Positions 25,014 to 33,766 of a stretch of DNA of 64,000 nt are shown here, piece by piece. A program made the translations under genes and the position numbers. Under the pieces are notes generated by a model that worked only from the letters and a program-made list of their open reading frames with translations, had not been told where the DNA came from and did not search any database. Numbering within the stretch: position 1 is the first letter of the stretch; the number at the start of each line of letters is the position of its first letter. The stretch comes from CAVTWY01 sp963738575 (lineage in GTDB: Bacteria > Pseudomonadota > Gammaproteobacteria > Burkholderiales > Burkholderiaceae_C), in NCBI GenBank assembly GCA_963738575.1, contig CAVTWY010000002.1, forward strand, positions 868,001 through 932,000, read 5' to 3'.

Positions 25014-25979
25014 TCAGCGGCGACCGACCAAACGCAGCAGGCCAAACCATTGCTGTTGCCAAAATCCGCGGCCGTAATTGCGGGCGCCGTCCGAGGGCAA
25101 TTGGTCTCGCACACCCGTGGGGCCTAGGGGTGCATGAAATTGGGCAGTGCCAAACAGCATGTCCCAGACGGGAAACAGCACGGCAAAATTGTGCCCCCCA
25201 AGCGTGCCCTTGCCATGCGACTCATGGCCTTCGCCGATGGCATGGTGGTGGCGATGAAACGCAGGGCTGACCAGCAACTTGCCCAACACCGGGCCGAACG
25301 GCAATCGCACGTTGGCATGCGAAAGGCTCTCCAGCAATTGCGTCACCACCACGATGGCCACAAACTGCGCTGGCGCCACGCCAACCACCAAAGCCAGCAG
25401 TGCCAGGATGCTGTCGCGCAGCACGTCGTCTAGCACATGGTTGCGGTTGTCGCTCCACATCGTCATTTGCCGCTGGCTGTGGTGCAAGGCGTGCAACTGC
25501 CACCACGCATGCACCTGGTGCTGGGCGCGGTGAATCCAATAGTCCACCAAGTCAAACAGCACCAGGTAAAGGCAAAACGCCACCACGGCAACGTCGGTCA
25601 CGCCCGGCCACAAACCATCCAGATGCCACGTGTTCCAGCCCCGCATTCGAAGCGTGTTGGCGATCTCATCAAACACGGGGCCCAGCGCAAAGAAAACCCC
25701 CAGGCGAAAAAGGCCCAAGCGGTGAATCAAGGTGTAGATCACGTCGTCACGCACGGCGCGATGGTCGGTCACAGGCTCTACGGGCCGCCAGCGCTCGAGC
25801 GAGCGAAACAACACCAACATCACTGCCAATTGAAGCAATCCGACCAGCAACCAAGATGTGGCCGTAAAACCATCTTCGATCAAATTGCTCATGCCGAACT
25901 TGAACAACAACGGTTGCACCGCGTGCTCAAACAAAGCCTGGTGCGCGCGGTCAAAAATTTGGATCAGTGCGTCGATCAT
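25014..25979 (-). CDS. Sterol desaturase/fatty acid hydroxylase-family membrane di-iron enzyme
   Basis: A 321-residue membrane protein with four to five hydrophobic segments and the three histidine clusters that bind two irons: HRAQHQ, HALHHS and HRHHH, with a further WSDNRNH. Family members hydroxylate or desaturate lipids or isoprenoids; carotenoid-modifying and ornithine-lipid hydroxylases are among them. The start at 25979 lies 17 bases past the deacetylase stop and gives the usual short N-terminus. The substrate is unknown. It is the last gene of a four-gene unit starting at 28985. Confidence 0.87.
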   Translation of the reverse strand: MIDALIQIFDRAHQALFEHAVQPLLFKFGMSNLIEDGFTATSWLLVGLLQLAVMLVLFRSLERWRPVEPVTDHRAVRDDVIYTLIHRLGLFRLGVFFALGPVFDEIANTLRMRGWNTWHLDGLWPGVTDVAVVAFCLYLVLFDLVDYWIHRAQHQVHAWWQLHALHHSQRQMTMWSDNRNHVLDDVLRDSILALLALVVGVAPAQFVAIVVVTQLLESLSHANVRLPFGPVLGKLLVSPAFHRHHHAIGEGHESHGKGTLGGHNFAVLFPVWDMLFGTAQFHAPLGPTGVRDQLPSDGARNYGRGFWQQQWFGLLRLVGRR

Positions 25980-25995
25980 GATGCCCCGCCCTTGG

Positions 25996-26790
25996 TCATG
26001 GTGCGGGCGCCGTGGTTCGGCTGGCGGATCCCAAGGTCGGGTGATCGTGCAGCGTGGCAAAGCAAAACTGCTGAGCCTTCAAGCCTTGAATCAGTGGCTC
26101 CAGCACGCCGGGTGCCCACGGGTCTTGCCGCGACCAAATGCCCAAATGCGCCAGCAGAACGTCACCGACACGAATGCTGGCCAGTGCGCGCGCAAGCAAT
26201 TGCTTGTTGGGGTACTTGTCGCTGGGCAACTCATCGCCCAAAAACCCTGCGTCGGACCATGCCACGTGCGTCCAACCGCATTGCTTGGCTGCTCGCAGCA
26301 GTGCAGGCGACGTCTTGCCTCCCGCTGCCCTGAAAATCGCGCCCATGGCGTGACCTGTCATGGCAGTGAAGCGCTGGGCTGAGCGTGACAGCTCTCGACA
26401 ATACCCGTCGGCTTTCAAGGTATGGGGTTTGCCCACTGCGTCGCCCGCCGTAGGAACAAAGCGAAAAGCGTCGGCACCCTCGTCGCTGCGCCACACGTCG
26501 TGGTCCCAGGTGTGCGAACCAAAAGCATGGCCTTCGGCGGCACGCGCCTTCCACCACGGTGCCCAGGCGTCGTCGAGCGATGTGCCGCCAGTTTTTGTGC
26601 GCTCGTTGGCCAGAAAGAAGGTGACCTTCACGTCATGCCGCTTCAACACATCTGCCACCAAAGGGGCCACCCCCATGTGCCCCGTGTCAAAGGTGAGGTA
26701 CACCGGCTTGTTGCAGGCGGCCTGCGCCGCCCATGGCAGGGTGGCGACCAACAGCACCAAGCAGCGCCAGGCGCTAGTTCCGTGGCGCAT
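25996..26790 (-). CDS. Polysaccharide deacetylase-family protein (exported)
   Basis: A 264-residue protein with a signal peptide (ending near WAAQAACN) and a NodB-type carbohydrate esterase 4 domain. The motif 1 region is YLTFDTGHMG, which keeps one aspartate where the family has TFDDG. Motif 2 is GSHTWDHDVW (H-x3-H metal site), motif 3 is IFRAAGGKTS in place of RPPYG, and AHLGIWSRQDP lies near the C-terminus. The single aspartate and altered motif 3 mean the chemistry may differ from peptidoglycan or chitin deacetylation. Its start overlaps the YVTN gene's end by 17 bases, so the two are translated together. Confidence 0.82.
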   Translation of the reverse strand: MRHGTSAWRCLVLLVATLPWAAQAACNKPVYLTFDTGHMGVAPLVADVLKRHDVKVTFFLANERTKTGGTSLDDAWAPWWKARAAEGHAFGSHTWDHDVWRSDEGADAFRFVPTAGDAVGKPHTLKADGYCRELSRSAQRFTAMTGHAMGAIFRAAGGKTSPALLRAAKQCGWTHVAWSDAGFLGDELPSDKYPNKQLLARALASIRVGDVLLAHLGIWSRQDPWAPGVLEPLIQGLKAQQFCFATLHDHPTLGSASRTTAPAP

Positions 26791-28180
26791 GATCCAGCGT
26801 CCAAACGCCGTGAGGCGACCGGCCCACACTAACCTGCCGCACCACTTTGCGCGTCTCGATGTCAACAAAGGTCAACTTGCGGGCCCAGCGTGAACTCAGC
26901 AGCAAAGTCTTGCCGTCGGCGGTGACGTCCATGCAGTCGGGGCCTGCGGGACCGGGCAAGTCACCCACTTTGGTGAACGTGGTCAGGTCGACGATGCTGA
27001 CGGTGTTGGCCACGCGGTTGCTGACAAACAAATGCTTGCCATCGCCGCGCGAGCGAAACGCGTGGGCACCGTCACCCGTATCGATGCGTTTCACCAAGCG
27101 GGGCTCTGCGCCGCTCACGTCGTAAACCTCCACCACACGGTCGCCCGTGAGCCCGAGTAGCAGGTGCTTGTCGTCGCGTGTCAAAAACACGTCAGCGGGC
27201 ATCTTGCCCACCTTGATCGTCCAGCGTGGCTTTTGCGTGAGCAAGTCAATGGCCATCAGCTCGTCGCTGTCTTGCATCGACGCATACACCACCGTTGACT
27301 TGCTGTCGATGGTCATGTGGCTGGGCGTGCGCGGTGCGTCAATGCGCTTGACCAGCTTCAACGGCATGTCGTTGTTGGGCAGCCATTGATAAATATCGAT
27401 GTGGTTGAGACGATTGGCCGCCGTCACAAACCACTTCATGTCGGGCGAGAACCGCAGGTGGTAGGGGTCAGGGATGTCGCGCAGCGTGCGCTGCACGGTG
27501 CCGTCTTTGGGGTCAATGAAGGTGAGTGAATTGCCACCTGCGTTGGCCACAATCAGGCTTTTCTCGTCGGGCGTCAGGTACAGGTGATGGGGCTCTTTGC
27601 CCACCGCCATGCGGCGCTGCTCGGTGAAGGTTTCGGGGTCGATGATGCTTACGTTGGCGTCAAGTGAGTTGAGCACGAAGATGGGCGGCCCTGCACGGCC
27701 GCGCACGGGCGGGCTTTCAGGTGATGCGGCGGGTCTAACCGGAGCCTCTGCGGCCCTGGTGGGCGCCCGACGCGGCGGCACCGACGCTGCTGGGGCTGCT
27801 GCGCCTGGCACCGTCCCTGTCGACGTCGATGGCGAGGCACGAACGGGCGCCGGTGCCGACGGCGCAGTAGTCGTTGGTAACGGCACGGCTGCAGGCACGG
27901 GGCTTGGTGGAACGCTCGGGTCGACAGTTGCAACAGGCGCAGGGGTTTGCGCTGATGCTGGAACCTGTGCTGGTATCGGCATCGGCATCGGAGTGGGCGT
28001 TGGTGCAGGCGTTGGTGCAGGCGCCGGCGACGGCACACCGGCTGACGCAGGCGCGGGCTCTGACGCCGCGCCCCCTTGCGCGCCAGCACCCATCGAAAAA
28101 CTGGCAAGCGCCACCAACGCCAGGGTTGCCAATACTGGGCGCACGACGCCAAGGCGCCCTATCCGCTGTTTACTCGTCAT
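26774..28180 (-). CDS. YVTN-type beta-propeller protein with Pro/Ala-rich linker (exported)
   Basis: A 468-residue exported protein. A signal peptide (to about residue 35) is followed by about 110 residues almost wholly made of Pro, Ala, Thr, Ser and Val, then a seven-bladed-propeller-like domain of YVTN repeats (NVSIIDPETF, NSLTFIDPKDG, NTVSIVDLTTF and so on). Such propellers bind partners or cofactors outside the membrane; the linker suggests it reaches across the periplasm or wall. It overlaps the genes on both sides (11 and 17 bases). No enzyme motif is seen. Confidence 0.8.
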   Translation of the reverse strand: MTSKQRIGRLGVVRPVLATLALVALASFSMGAGAQGGAASEPAPASAGVPSPAPAPTPAPTPTPMPMPIPAQVPASAQTPAPVATVDPSVPPSPVPAAVPLPTTTAPSAPAPVRASPSTSTGTVPGAAAPAASVPPRRAPTRAAEAPVRPAASPESPPVRGRAGPPIFVLNSLDANVSIIDPETFTEQRRMAVGKEPHHLYLTPDEKSLIVANAGGNSLTFIDPKDGTVQRTLRDIPDPYHLRFSPDMKWFVTAANRLNHIDIYQWLPNNDMPLKLVKRIDAPRTPSHMTIDSKSTVVYASMQDSDELMAIDLLTQKPRWTIKVGKMPADVFLTRDDKHLLLGLTGDRVVEVYDVSGAEPRLVKRIDTGDGAHAFRSRGDGKHLFVSNRVANTVSIVDLTTFTKVGDLPGPAGPDCMDVTADGKTLLLSSRWARKLTFVDIETRKVVRQVSVGRSPHGVWTLDHAPRN

Positions 28181-28985
28181 CGCCACCAATCAATCCACCC
28201 AACATCCCGCCACCCAAAACACCGCCCAACAACGAGCCCTCTTCTCGCGAACCACCACGCTGCGGCGCGGCGGCAAACACGCGGGACGCCAAGCGCGAAA
28301 ACGGCATGCTTTGCAGCCAAACCGTGCCAGGGCCGCTGACTTTGGCAAAAAACAAGCCCTCACCGCCAAACAGTGCAGTTTTAATCTTGCCGACGTACTG
28401 AATGTCGAATTGCACGGTCGACGTCATCGCCACCAAGCAACCGGTGTCCACGTACAGCGTTTGACCTGCTTGAAGTTGACGCGCTTCAACCTGACCGCCA
28501 GCATGCACAAACGCCAGCCCGTCGCCGTCGAGTCGCTGCATGATGAAACCTTCGCCGCCGAAAAATCCTACCCCGAGCTTCTTCTGAAAGAAAATCCCCA
28601 AGGCGACCCCGCGCGCAGCACACAAAAAGGCATCCCGCTGGCAGATCAGCGTGCCGCCGTATTGCCGCAGATCCATGGCCATGATTTTCCCTGGGTACGG
28701 CGCCGCAAAAGCCACCCGTTGCTTTTGCGCGGCTTGATTGGTGTAGACGGTCGTGAACAACGACTCACCCGTTACCAATCGCTTGCCGGCGCCCAGCAGC
28801 TTGTCAAACAAGCCGCCACCGCCGCCTTGGCGGCCATCCCCAAATACCGTGTCCATGGTGATCCCGGCTTCCATGAACATCATGCTGCCGGCCTCGCCGA
28901 CAGCCGCTTCGCCGGGGTCGAGTTCGACCTCGACAAATTGCATTTCGCCACCTTTGATCTCGTAGTCCACCACGTCCATGGCCAT
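28170..28985 (-). CDS. AIM24/TIGR00266-family protein
   Basis: A 271-residue protein of the AIM24 family (mitochondrial-biogenesis-like beta-sandwich). Marks are MQFVEVELDPGEAAVGEAGSM, a glycine-rich loop RQGGGGGLFDKLLGAGKRL, PYPGKIMAMDL and FGGEGFIMQRLDGDG. The C-terminus is Gly-rich (LLGGVLGGGMLGGLIGG). Its function is unknown in bacteria. The start at 28985 is preceded by GGAG; the frame further upstream looks non-coding. It is the first gene of the unit AIM24-YVTN-deacetylase-sterol desaturase and is divergent from the formate dehydrogenase genes, 166 bases apart. Confidence 0.85.
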   Translation of the reverse strand: MAMDVVDYEIKGGEMQFVEVELDPGEAAVGEAGSMMFMEAGITMDTVFGDGRQGGGGGLFDKLLGAGKRLVTGESLFTTVYTNQAAQKQRVAFAAPYPGKIMAMDLRQYGGTLICQRDAFLCAARGVALGIFFQKKLGVGFFGGEGFIMQRLDGDGLAFVHAGGQVEARQLQAGQTLYVDTGCLVAMTSTVQFDIQYVGKIKTALFGGEGLFFAKVSGPGTVWLQSMPFSRLASRVFAAAPQRGGSREEGSLLGGVLGGGMLGGLIGGDDE

Positions 28986-29151
28986 GTCTGCACGCTCCAG
29001 TTGTTGATGGGTGTCAAAACGCACCCCAGGGACGAATGTTACGGTGAGGCGGCAAACCCGCGCAAAGTGCCGATATCCTACGCAGCAGAAATCATGGTGG
29101 CATCCCGCGCGCCGCCCACCAGCATCCGCCATCAACGCAGCACCGCTCGCA

Positions 29152-30906
29152 ATGAATCAACACAGCGTCGACCTCCTGACCGTCCGCGACGCACTACCCT
29201 CCAAGCGTCAACGCCCACAAGTGGCACCCGCAGACGCCCCCGGCTGGGCACTCGAGGACGTGGATGCAGCCCTATCTGGCATGCCCATGCGCCGTGATTT
29301 GTTGATCGAATACTTGCATGCGGTGCACGACCGCTTCGGCGCCTTGAACACGGCCCACCTGCACGCCTTGGCGCAGCGCATGCGGTTGTCGGTCGTCGAG
29401 GTCTACGAGGTGGCTTCGTTTTATCACCACTTTGACATCGTGCCGGCAGACGTTGCCTCACTTCACCAAGCAACACAAACGGCCCAAAAATCAAATCGCC
29501 CGGCACTGAAGCCCTTGCCCACCATCCGCGTGTGCGACGGCTTGTCGTGCGCGATGGCGGGTGGCGAATCGCTGTGCAAAACGGTGGCCCACGCGTTGGA
29601 CGGGCAAGCGCGTGTCGTTGCGGCGCCTTGCGTGGGGCGGTGCGATTCCGCACCGGTCGCGGTGGTGCATCACCATGCCATCGGCCACGCCACGGCAAGC
29701 GCCGTGCAGGCAGCATGGGGCGCCAAGGCGTTTGAGCAACCTGCGCAGCCCTACACCCACTTTGAAGCCTACCAACAAAAAGGTGGGTACAGTCTGCTGC
29801 GCCAATGCATGGCGGGGCAGGTGCAGGCCGATGCGGTCATCGAAGCCCTGGAAACCTCGGGCCTTCGTGGTCTCGGGGGTGCTGGCTTCCCGGCAGGCCG
29901 CAAGTGGCGCATCGTGCGTAGCGAAGCTGCGCCGCGCTTGATGGCCGTGAACATCGACGAAGGCGAGCCCGGCACCTTCAAAGACCGTCACTACCTGGAA
30001 AGCGATCCGCATCGGTTTCTGGAAGGCGTGTTGATCGCCGCTTGGGCGGTGGGCATACAAGCGGTCTACATCTACCTACGCGACGAGTACCACGGCTGCC
30101 GGCACATGCTCACCCACGAACTCAAGGCCTTGCAAGCCGATGCGTCGCTGCAACCCATGCCCACCATCGAGCTGCGGCGCGGAGCCGGCGCCTACATCTG
30201 CGGCGAAGAATCGGCCATGATTGAATCCATTGAGGGCAAGCGAGGCATGCCGCGTTTGCGCCCGCCTTACGTGGCGCAAGTGGGTCTGTTTGGTCGCCCC
30301 ACGCTGGAGCACAACTTTGAAACGCTGCACTGGGTGCGAGACATTGTGGAGCGTGGTGCTGATTGGTTCGTGAGTCATGGGCGGCATGGCCGCAAAGGTT
30401 TGCGATCGTTCTCAGTCAGCGGGCGTGTGAAGCAGCCCGGTTGCAAACTCGCGCCCGCTGGCATCACCTTGCGAGAGTTGATTGACGAGCATTGCGGCGG
30501 CATGCTCGAAGGGCACACCCTCTATGCCTACTTGCCAGGTGGCGCCTCCGGCGGGATCTTTCCGGCATCGTTGGCCGATGTGCCGCTGGACTTTGATACC
30601 TTGCAACCCCACGGCGGCTTCATTGGATCCGCCGCCGTCATCGTGCTTTCGCATCACGACCGCGCTGTGGACGCTGCCCGCAACATGATGAAGTTCTTTG
30701 AGGACGAGAGTTGTGGCCAGTGCACGCCGTGCCGCAGCGGCACCACCAAGGTGCGAGCCTTGATCGCCACCGACCGTTGGGACCAATCGTTGTTGGCCGA
30801 GTTGTCGCAAGTGATGCGCGATGCCTCCATCTGCGGGCTGGGCCAAGCGGCACCCAACCCGGTTGACAGCGTGGTTCGCTACTTCTCGCACGAGCTTGCA
30901 GCATGA
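29152..30906 (+). CDS. NAD-linked formate dehydrogenase, fused NuoE-NuoF-like diaphorase subunit
   Basis: A 584-residue fusion. Residues 1-160 are NuoE/FdsG-like with a [2Fe-2S] cysteine set (VCDGLSC and PCVGRC). Residues 190-584 are NuoF/FdsB-like with the NADH/FMN region RGLGGAGFPAGRKW, NIDEGEPGTFKD, GAGAYICGEESA and the [4Fe-4S] ligands SCGQCTPCRSG. It would pass electrons from the catalytic subunit to NAD+ through FMN. In Fds-type enzymes of Cupriavidus these are separate proteins (FdsG, FdsB). The catalytic-subunit gene begins in its stop codon (ATGA). No FdsC/FdhD or FdsD accessory gene is adjacent. Confidence 0.88.
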   Translation: MNQHSVDLLTVRDALPSKRQRPQVAPADAPGWALEDVDAALSGMPMRRDLLIEYLHAVHDRFGALNTAHLHALAQRMRLSVVEVYEVASFYHHFDIVPADVASLHQATQTAQKSNRPALKPLPTIRVCDGLSCAMAGGESLCKTVAHALDGQARVVAAPCVGRCDSAPVAVVHHHAIGHATASAVQAAWGAKAFEQPAQPYTHFEAYQQKGGYSLLRQCMAGQVQADAVIEALETSGLRGLGGAGFPAGRKWRIVRSEAAPRLMAVNIDEGEPGTFKDRHYLESDPHRFLEGVLIAAWAVGIQAVYIYLRDEYHGCRHMLTHELKALQADASLQPMPTIELRRGAGAYICGEESAMIESIEGKRGMPRLRPPYVAQVGLFGRPTLEHNFETLHWVRDIVERGADWFVSHGRHGRKGLRSFSVSGRVKQPGCKLAPAGITLRELIDEHCGGMLEGHTLYAYLPGGASGGIFPASLADVPLDFDTLQPHGGFIGSAAVIVLSHHDRAVDAARNMMKFFEDESCGQCTPCRSGTTKVRALIATDRWDQSLLAELSQVMRDASICGLGQAAPNPVDSVVRYFSHELAA

Positions 30907-33728
30907 ATGACACCGTCAAGCTAACCCTCGACGGCAAGGCTGTCGAAGCCCATCCAGGCGAAACACTCTGGGCTCTGGCCAAACGCCATGGCACCACCGT
31001 GCCGCACTTGTGCCACACCGAGGGCTTGGCGTCGGTTGGCAATTGCCGCGCTTGCATGGTGGAGGTCGACGGCGAGCGCACCTTGGCGGCGTCGTGCTGC
31101 CGCTTGGCAACGTCGGGCATGCAAGTGCAAACCAACAGCCCGCGAGCCCGCGCGGCGCAGACGATGGTGCTGTCACTGTTGATGAGCGACGCTGGTGCGT
31201 CCACCACCGCGCTCACGCCCCACTCCGAGCTTGGCGACTGGGCGAATCGGTGGGACGCAAAACCCGAACGGTTGCCCAAGCGCCAACGGGTTGCAAGCGA
31301 CACATCGCACACCGCCATCAGCGTCAACCTGGACGCTTGCATCCAGTGCACCAGGTGCTTGCGCGCATGCCGGGACGTGCAAGTCAACGACGTGATTGGC
31401 TTGGCCGGTCGCGGCGTACACGCACGCATCGTCTTTGACGCCGAAGCAGCACTGGGCGACTCCACCTGCGTGTCTTGCGGCGAATGTGTGCAAGCCTGCC
31501 CCACGGGCGCCCTCATGCCGGCGCGCAGTGCTGGGCTGCAGGCCATCACGCGCAGTGTTGACTCGGTGTGCCCTTACTGCGGTGTGGGGTGCCAGCTCAC
31601 ATGGCATGTGGGCCCCCATGCGGACGGTGGCGAAACGATTCATCACGTGACGGGCCGCGACGGGCCCGCCAACGCCGGGCGCTTGTGCGTCAAGGGCCGC
31701 TATGGGCACGACTACGTGCGACACCACGAACGACTAACCACCCCGCTCATCCGTCGCGCTGGCGTGGCCAAGGACGTGACCGACATTGATCTCGTCAGGC
31801 GCGGGGACAAGCCACTCAGCGACTTGTTTCGTCCCGCCACATGGACTGAAGCCCTTGACGCCGCTGCGGCCGGCTTTGTGAAACTGCGTGACCAATCACC
31901 GGCGGGTGCACCATCGCCCCTGGCGGGTTTTGGCTCGGCCAAAGGCAGCAACGAAGAGGCCTACCTGTTCCAAAAATTGGTGCGCACCGGCTTTGGCACC
32001 AACAACGTGGACCACTGCACCCGCCTTTGCCACGCCAGTTCGGTGGCCGCGCTGCTGGAGGGCATCGGCTCGGGCTCCGTCAGCAACCCCGTGCGCGACG
32101 TTGAACACGCCGATGTGCTGTTGATCATCGGCGCCAACCCCGCCAGCAACCACCCGGTGGCCGCCAGTTTCATCAAGAACGCCATTCAACGCGGCACCCG
32201 TTTGATTTTGTGCGACCCCAGGGCCACGCCACTGGCGAGGCATGCAACTTGGCACTTGGCGTTTAAACCCGACACCGACGTCGCGTTGCTCAACGCACTG
32301 TTAAACGTCATCGTCGCCGAGCGGTTGATCGACCGCGCATTCATTGATTCGCGCGTGGAAGGATTCGAGGCCTTGGCAACGTCGGTGGCGCTCGCTACAC
32401 CCGAAGCAATGGCGCCCATCTGCGGCATCGACGCCACCACCATCCGTGACGTCGCGCGCGCCTTTGCCACCTCACGTGCATCGATGATCTTGTGGGGCAT
32501 GGGCATCAGCCAGCACGTGCACGGCACCGACAACGCTCGCTGTCTGATTGCACTGTCGCTCATCACTGGCCACATTGGGCGTCCTGGCACGGGATTGCAC
32601 CCTTTGCGCGGGCAAAACAACGTGCAAGGCGCGAGTGACGCCGGTTTGATCCCCATGATGTTGCCCAACTACCAACACGTGAGTGATGACACCAAGCGCA
32701 TGACGATTGAAGCGTTATGGCACACCGTGCTTAGCAAACAACCCGGCCTGACGGTGGTTGAGATCATGCACGCGGCCAGCGCCGGTCAAATTCGCGGCAT
32801 GTTCATCGAAGGCGAAAACCCCGCCATGTCAGACCCCGATCTGTCCCATGCACGCAAGGCGCTCGCCTCACTTTCGCACCTGGTGGTGCAAGACATCTTT
32901 CCAACTGAAACAAGCATCCTTGCCGACGTGATTTTGCCGGGCTCTGCCTTCGCTGAAAAATGGGGAACGGTGACCAACACCGACCGATTGATTCAGTTGG
33001 GGCGTCCTGCCCTGGGCCCACCCGGCGAGGCCAAACAAGACCTGTGGATCATTGAACAGTTGGGGCGGCGCCTTGGTTTGCCATGGGCGTATTGGAAGCC
33101 CGGCGATGGCGACGGCCACGCGGCAGCCGAAGCGCCTGTGGCACATGTTTACGAAGAAATGCGCACCACGATGGCGCCGCTGGCAGGCGTGCCGTGGGCC
33201 CGGCTGGTGCGTGACGGCGCTGTGGTTACACCTGCGCTGCGAGAGGACGAGCCGGGCCAACCCGTTGTATTCATTGATCACTTTCCACGTGCAACGGGGC
33301 GCGCCATTCTTGTGCCCGCCACCTTTGCAGCCGGCCCCGAGCAGGCCCATCCAACCCATCCGCTGGTGCTGTCAACCGGTCGCGTGCTGGAGCACTGGCA
33401 CACGGGCTCGATGACGCGACGTTCTCAGGATCTGGACGCGTTGGCGCCCCATGCTTGTGTGTCAATCAACGCCACCGACGCGGCGGCGCGCGGCATTGCG
33501 CACGGCGCGCCGGTGCGCGTGACGTCGCGCCATGGCAGCGTGGACGTGATGGCTGAAATCAGCTCGGCCATGAAACCCGGCGAGGTGTTCATGCCGTTTG
33601 CTTATTGGGAATCAGCGGCCAACTTGCTAACAGGCGACGCGATTGACCCCGTGGGCAAAATTCCGGGCTTCAAAGTCACAGCGGTCCAGGTGCTGGCGAT
33701 CGAGCCCCAAGTAGAGCCACGGGCTTGA
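30903..33728 (+). CDS. NAD-linked formate dehydrogenase catalytic (molybdenum) subunit
   Basis: A 941-residue subunit that oxidises formate to CO2 at a bis-MGD molybdenum or tungsten centre. In order: an N-terminal [2Fe-2S] domain (PHLCHTEG, GNCRACMVEV), two [4Fe-4S] clusters (CIQCTRCLRAC, CVSCGECVQACP), the cluster next to the cofactor (CPYCGVGCQLT) and the MGD domains. The metal ligand is cysteine, C376 in HCTRLCHASS, where E. coli FdhF has selenocysteine. The C-terminal cofactor-binding domain (HWHTGSMTRRS, NATDAAARGI) is complete. Coupled to the diaphorase gene, it forms a soluble NADH-producing enzyme useful for formate as energy source. Confidence 0.93.
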   Translation: MNDTVKLTLDGKAVEAHPGETLWALAKRHGTTVPHLCHTEGLASVGNCRACMVEVDGERTLAASCCRLATSGMQVQTNSPRARAAQTMVLSLLMSDAGASTTALTPHSELGDWANRWDAKPERLPKRQRVASDTSHTAISVNLDACIQCTRCLRACRDVQVNDVIGLAGRGVHARIVFDAEAALGDSTCVSCGECVQACPTGALMPARSAGLQAITRSVDSVCPYCGVGCQLTWHVGPHADGGETIHHVTGRDGPANAGRLCVKGRYGHDYVRHHERLTTPLIRRAGVAKDVTDIDLVRRGDKPLSDLFRPATWTEALDAAAAGFVKLRDQSPAGAPSPLAGFGSAKGSNEEAYLFQKLVRTGFGTNNVDHCTRLCHASSVAALLEGIGSGSVSNPVRDVEHADVLLIIGANPASNHPVAASFIKNAIQRGTRLILCDPRATPLARHATWHLAFKPDTDVALLNALLNVIVAERLIDRAFIDSRVEGFEALATSVALATPEAMAPICGIDATTIRDVARAFATSRASMILWGMGISQHVHGTDNARCLIALSLITGHIGRPGTGLHPLRGQNNVQGASDAGLIPMMLPNYQHVSDDTKRMTIEALWHTVLSKQPGLTVVEIMHAASAGQIRGMFIEGENPAMSDPDLSHARKALASLSHLVVQDIFPTETSILADVILPGSAFAEKWGTVTNTDRLIQLGRPALGPPGEAKQDLWIIEQLGRRLGLPWAYWKPGDGDGHAAAEAPVAHVYEEMRTTMAPLAGVPWARLVRDGAVVTPALREDEPGQPVVFIDHFPRATGRAILVPATFAAGPEQAHPTHPLVLSTGRVLEHWHTGSMTRRSQDLDALAPHACVSINATDAAARGIAHGAPVRVTSRHGSVDVMAEISSAMKPGEVFMPFAYWESAANLLTGDAIDPVGKIPGFKVTAVQVLAIEPQVEPRA

Positions 33729-33766
33729 CTTGGCGGTGATGGCGACAAGGCCGCACCAAAAGGCGG

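Noticed and set aside
29060..29110. TGGCAT-type sequence resembling a sigma54 promoter before the formate dehydrogenase genes
   Set aside because: The -12 box does not fit and no activator site is nearby.
27597..29297. 566-codon plus-strand frame
   Set aside because: It is antisense to the Pro/Ala-rich YVTN and AIM24 genes; its Gly/Val/Ala composition is the mirror of that low-complexity region.
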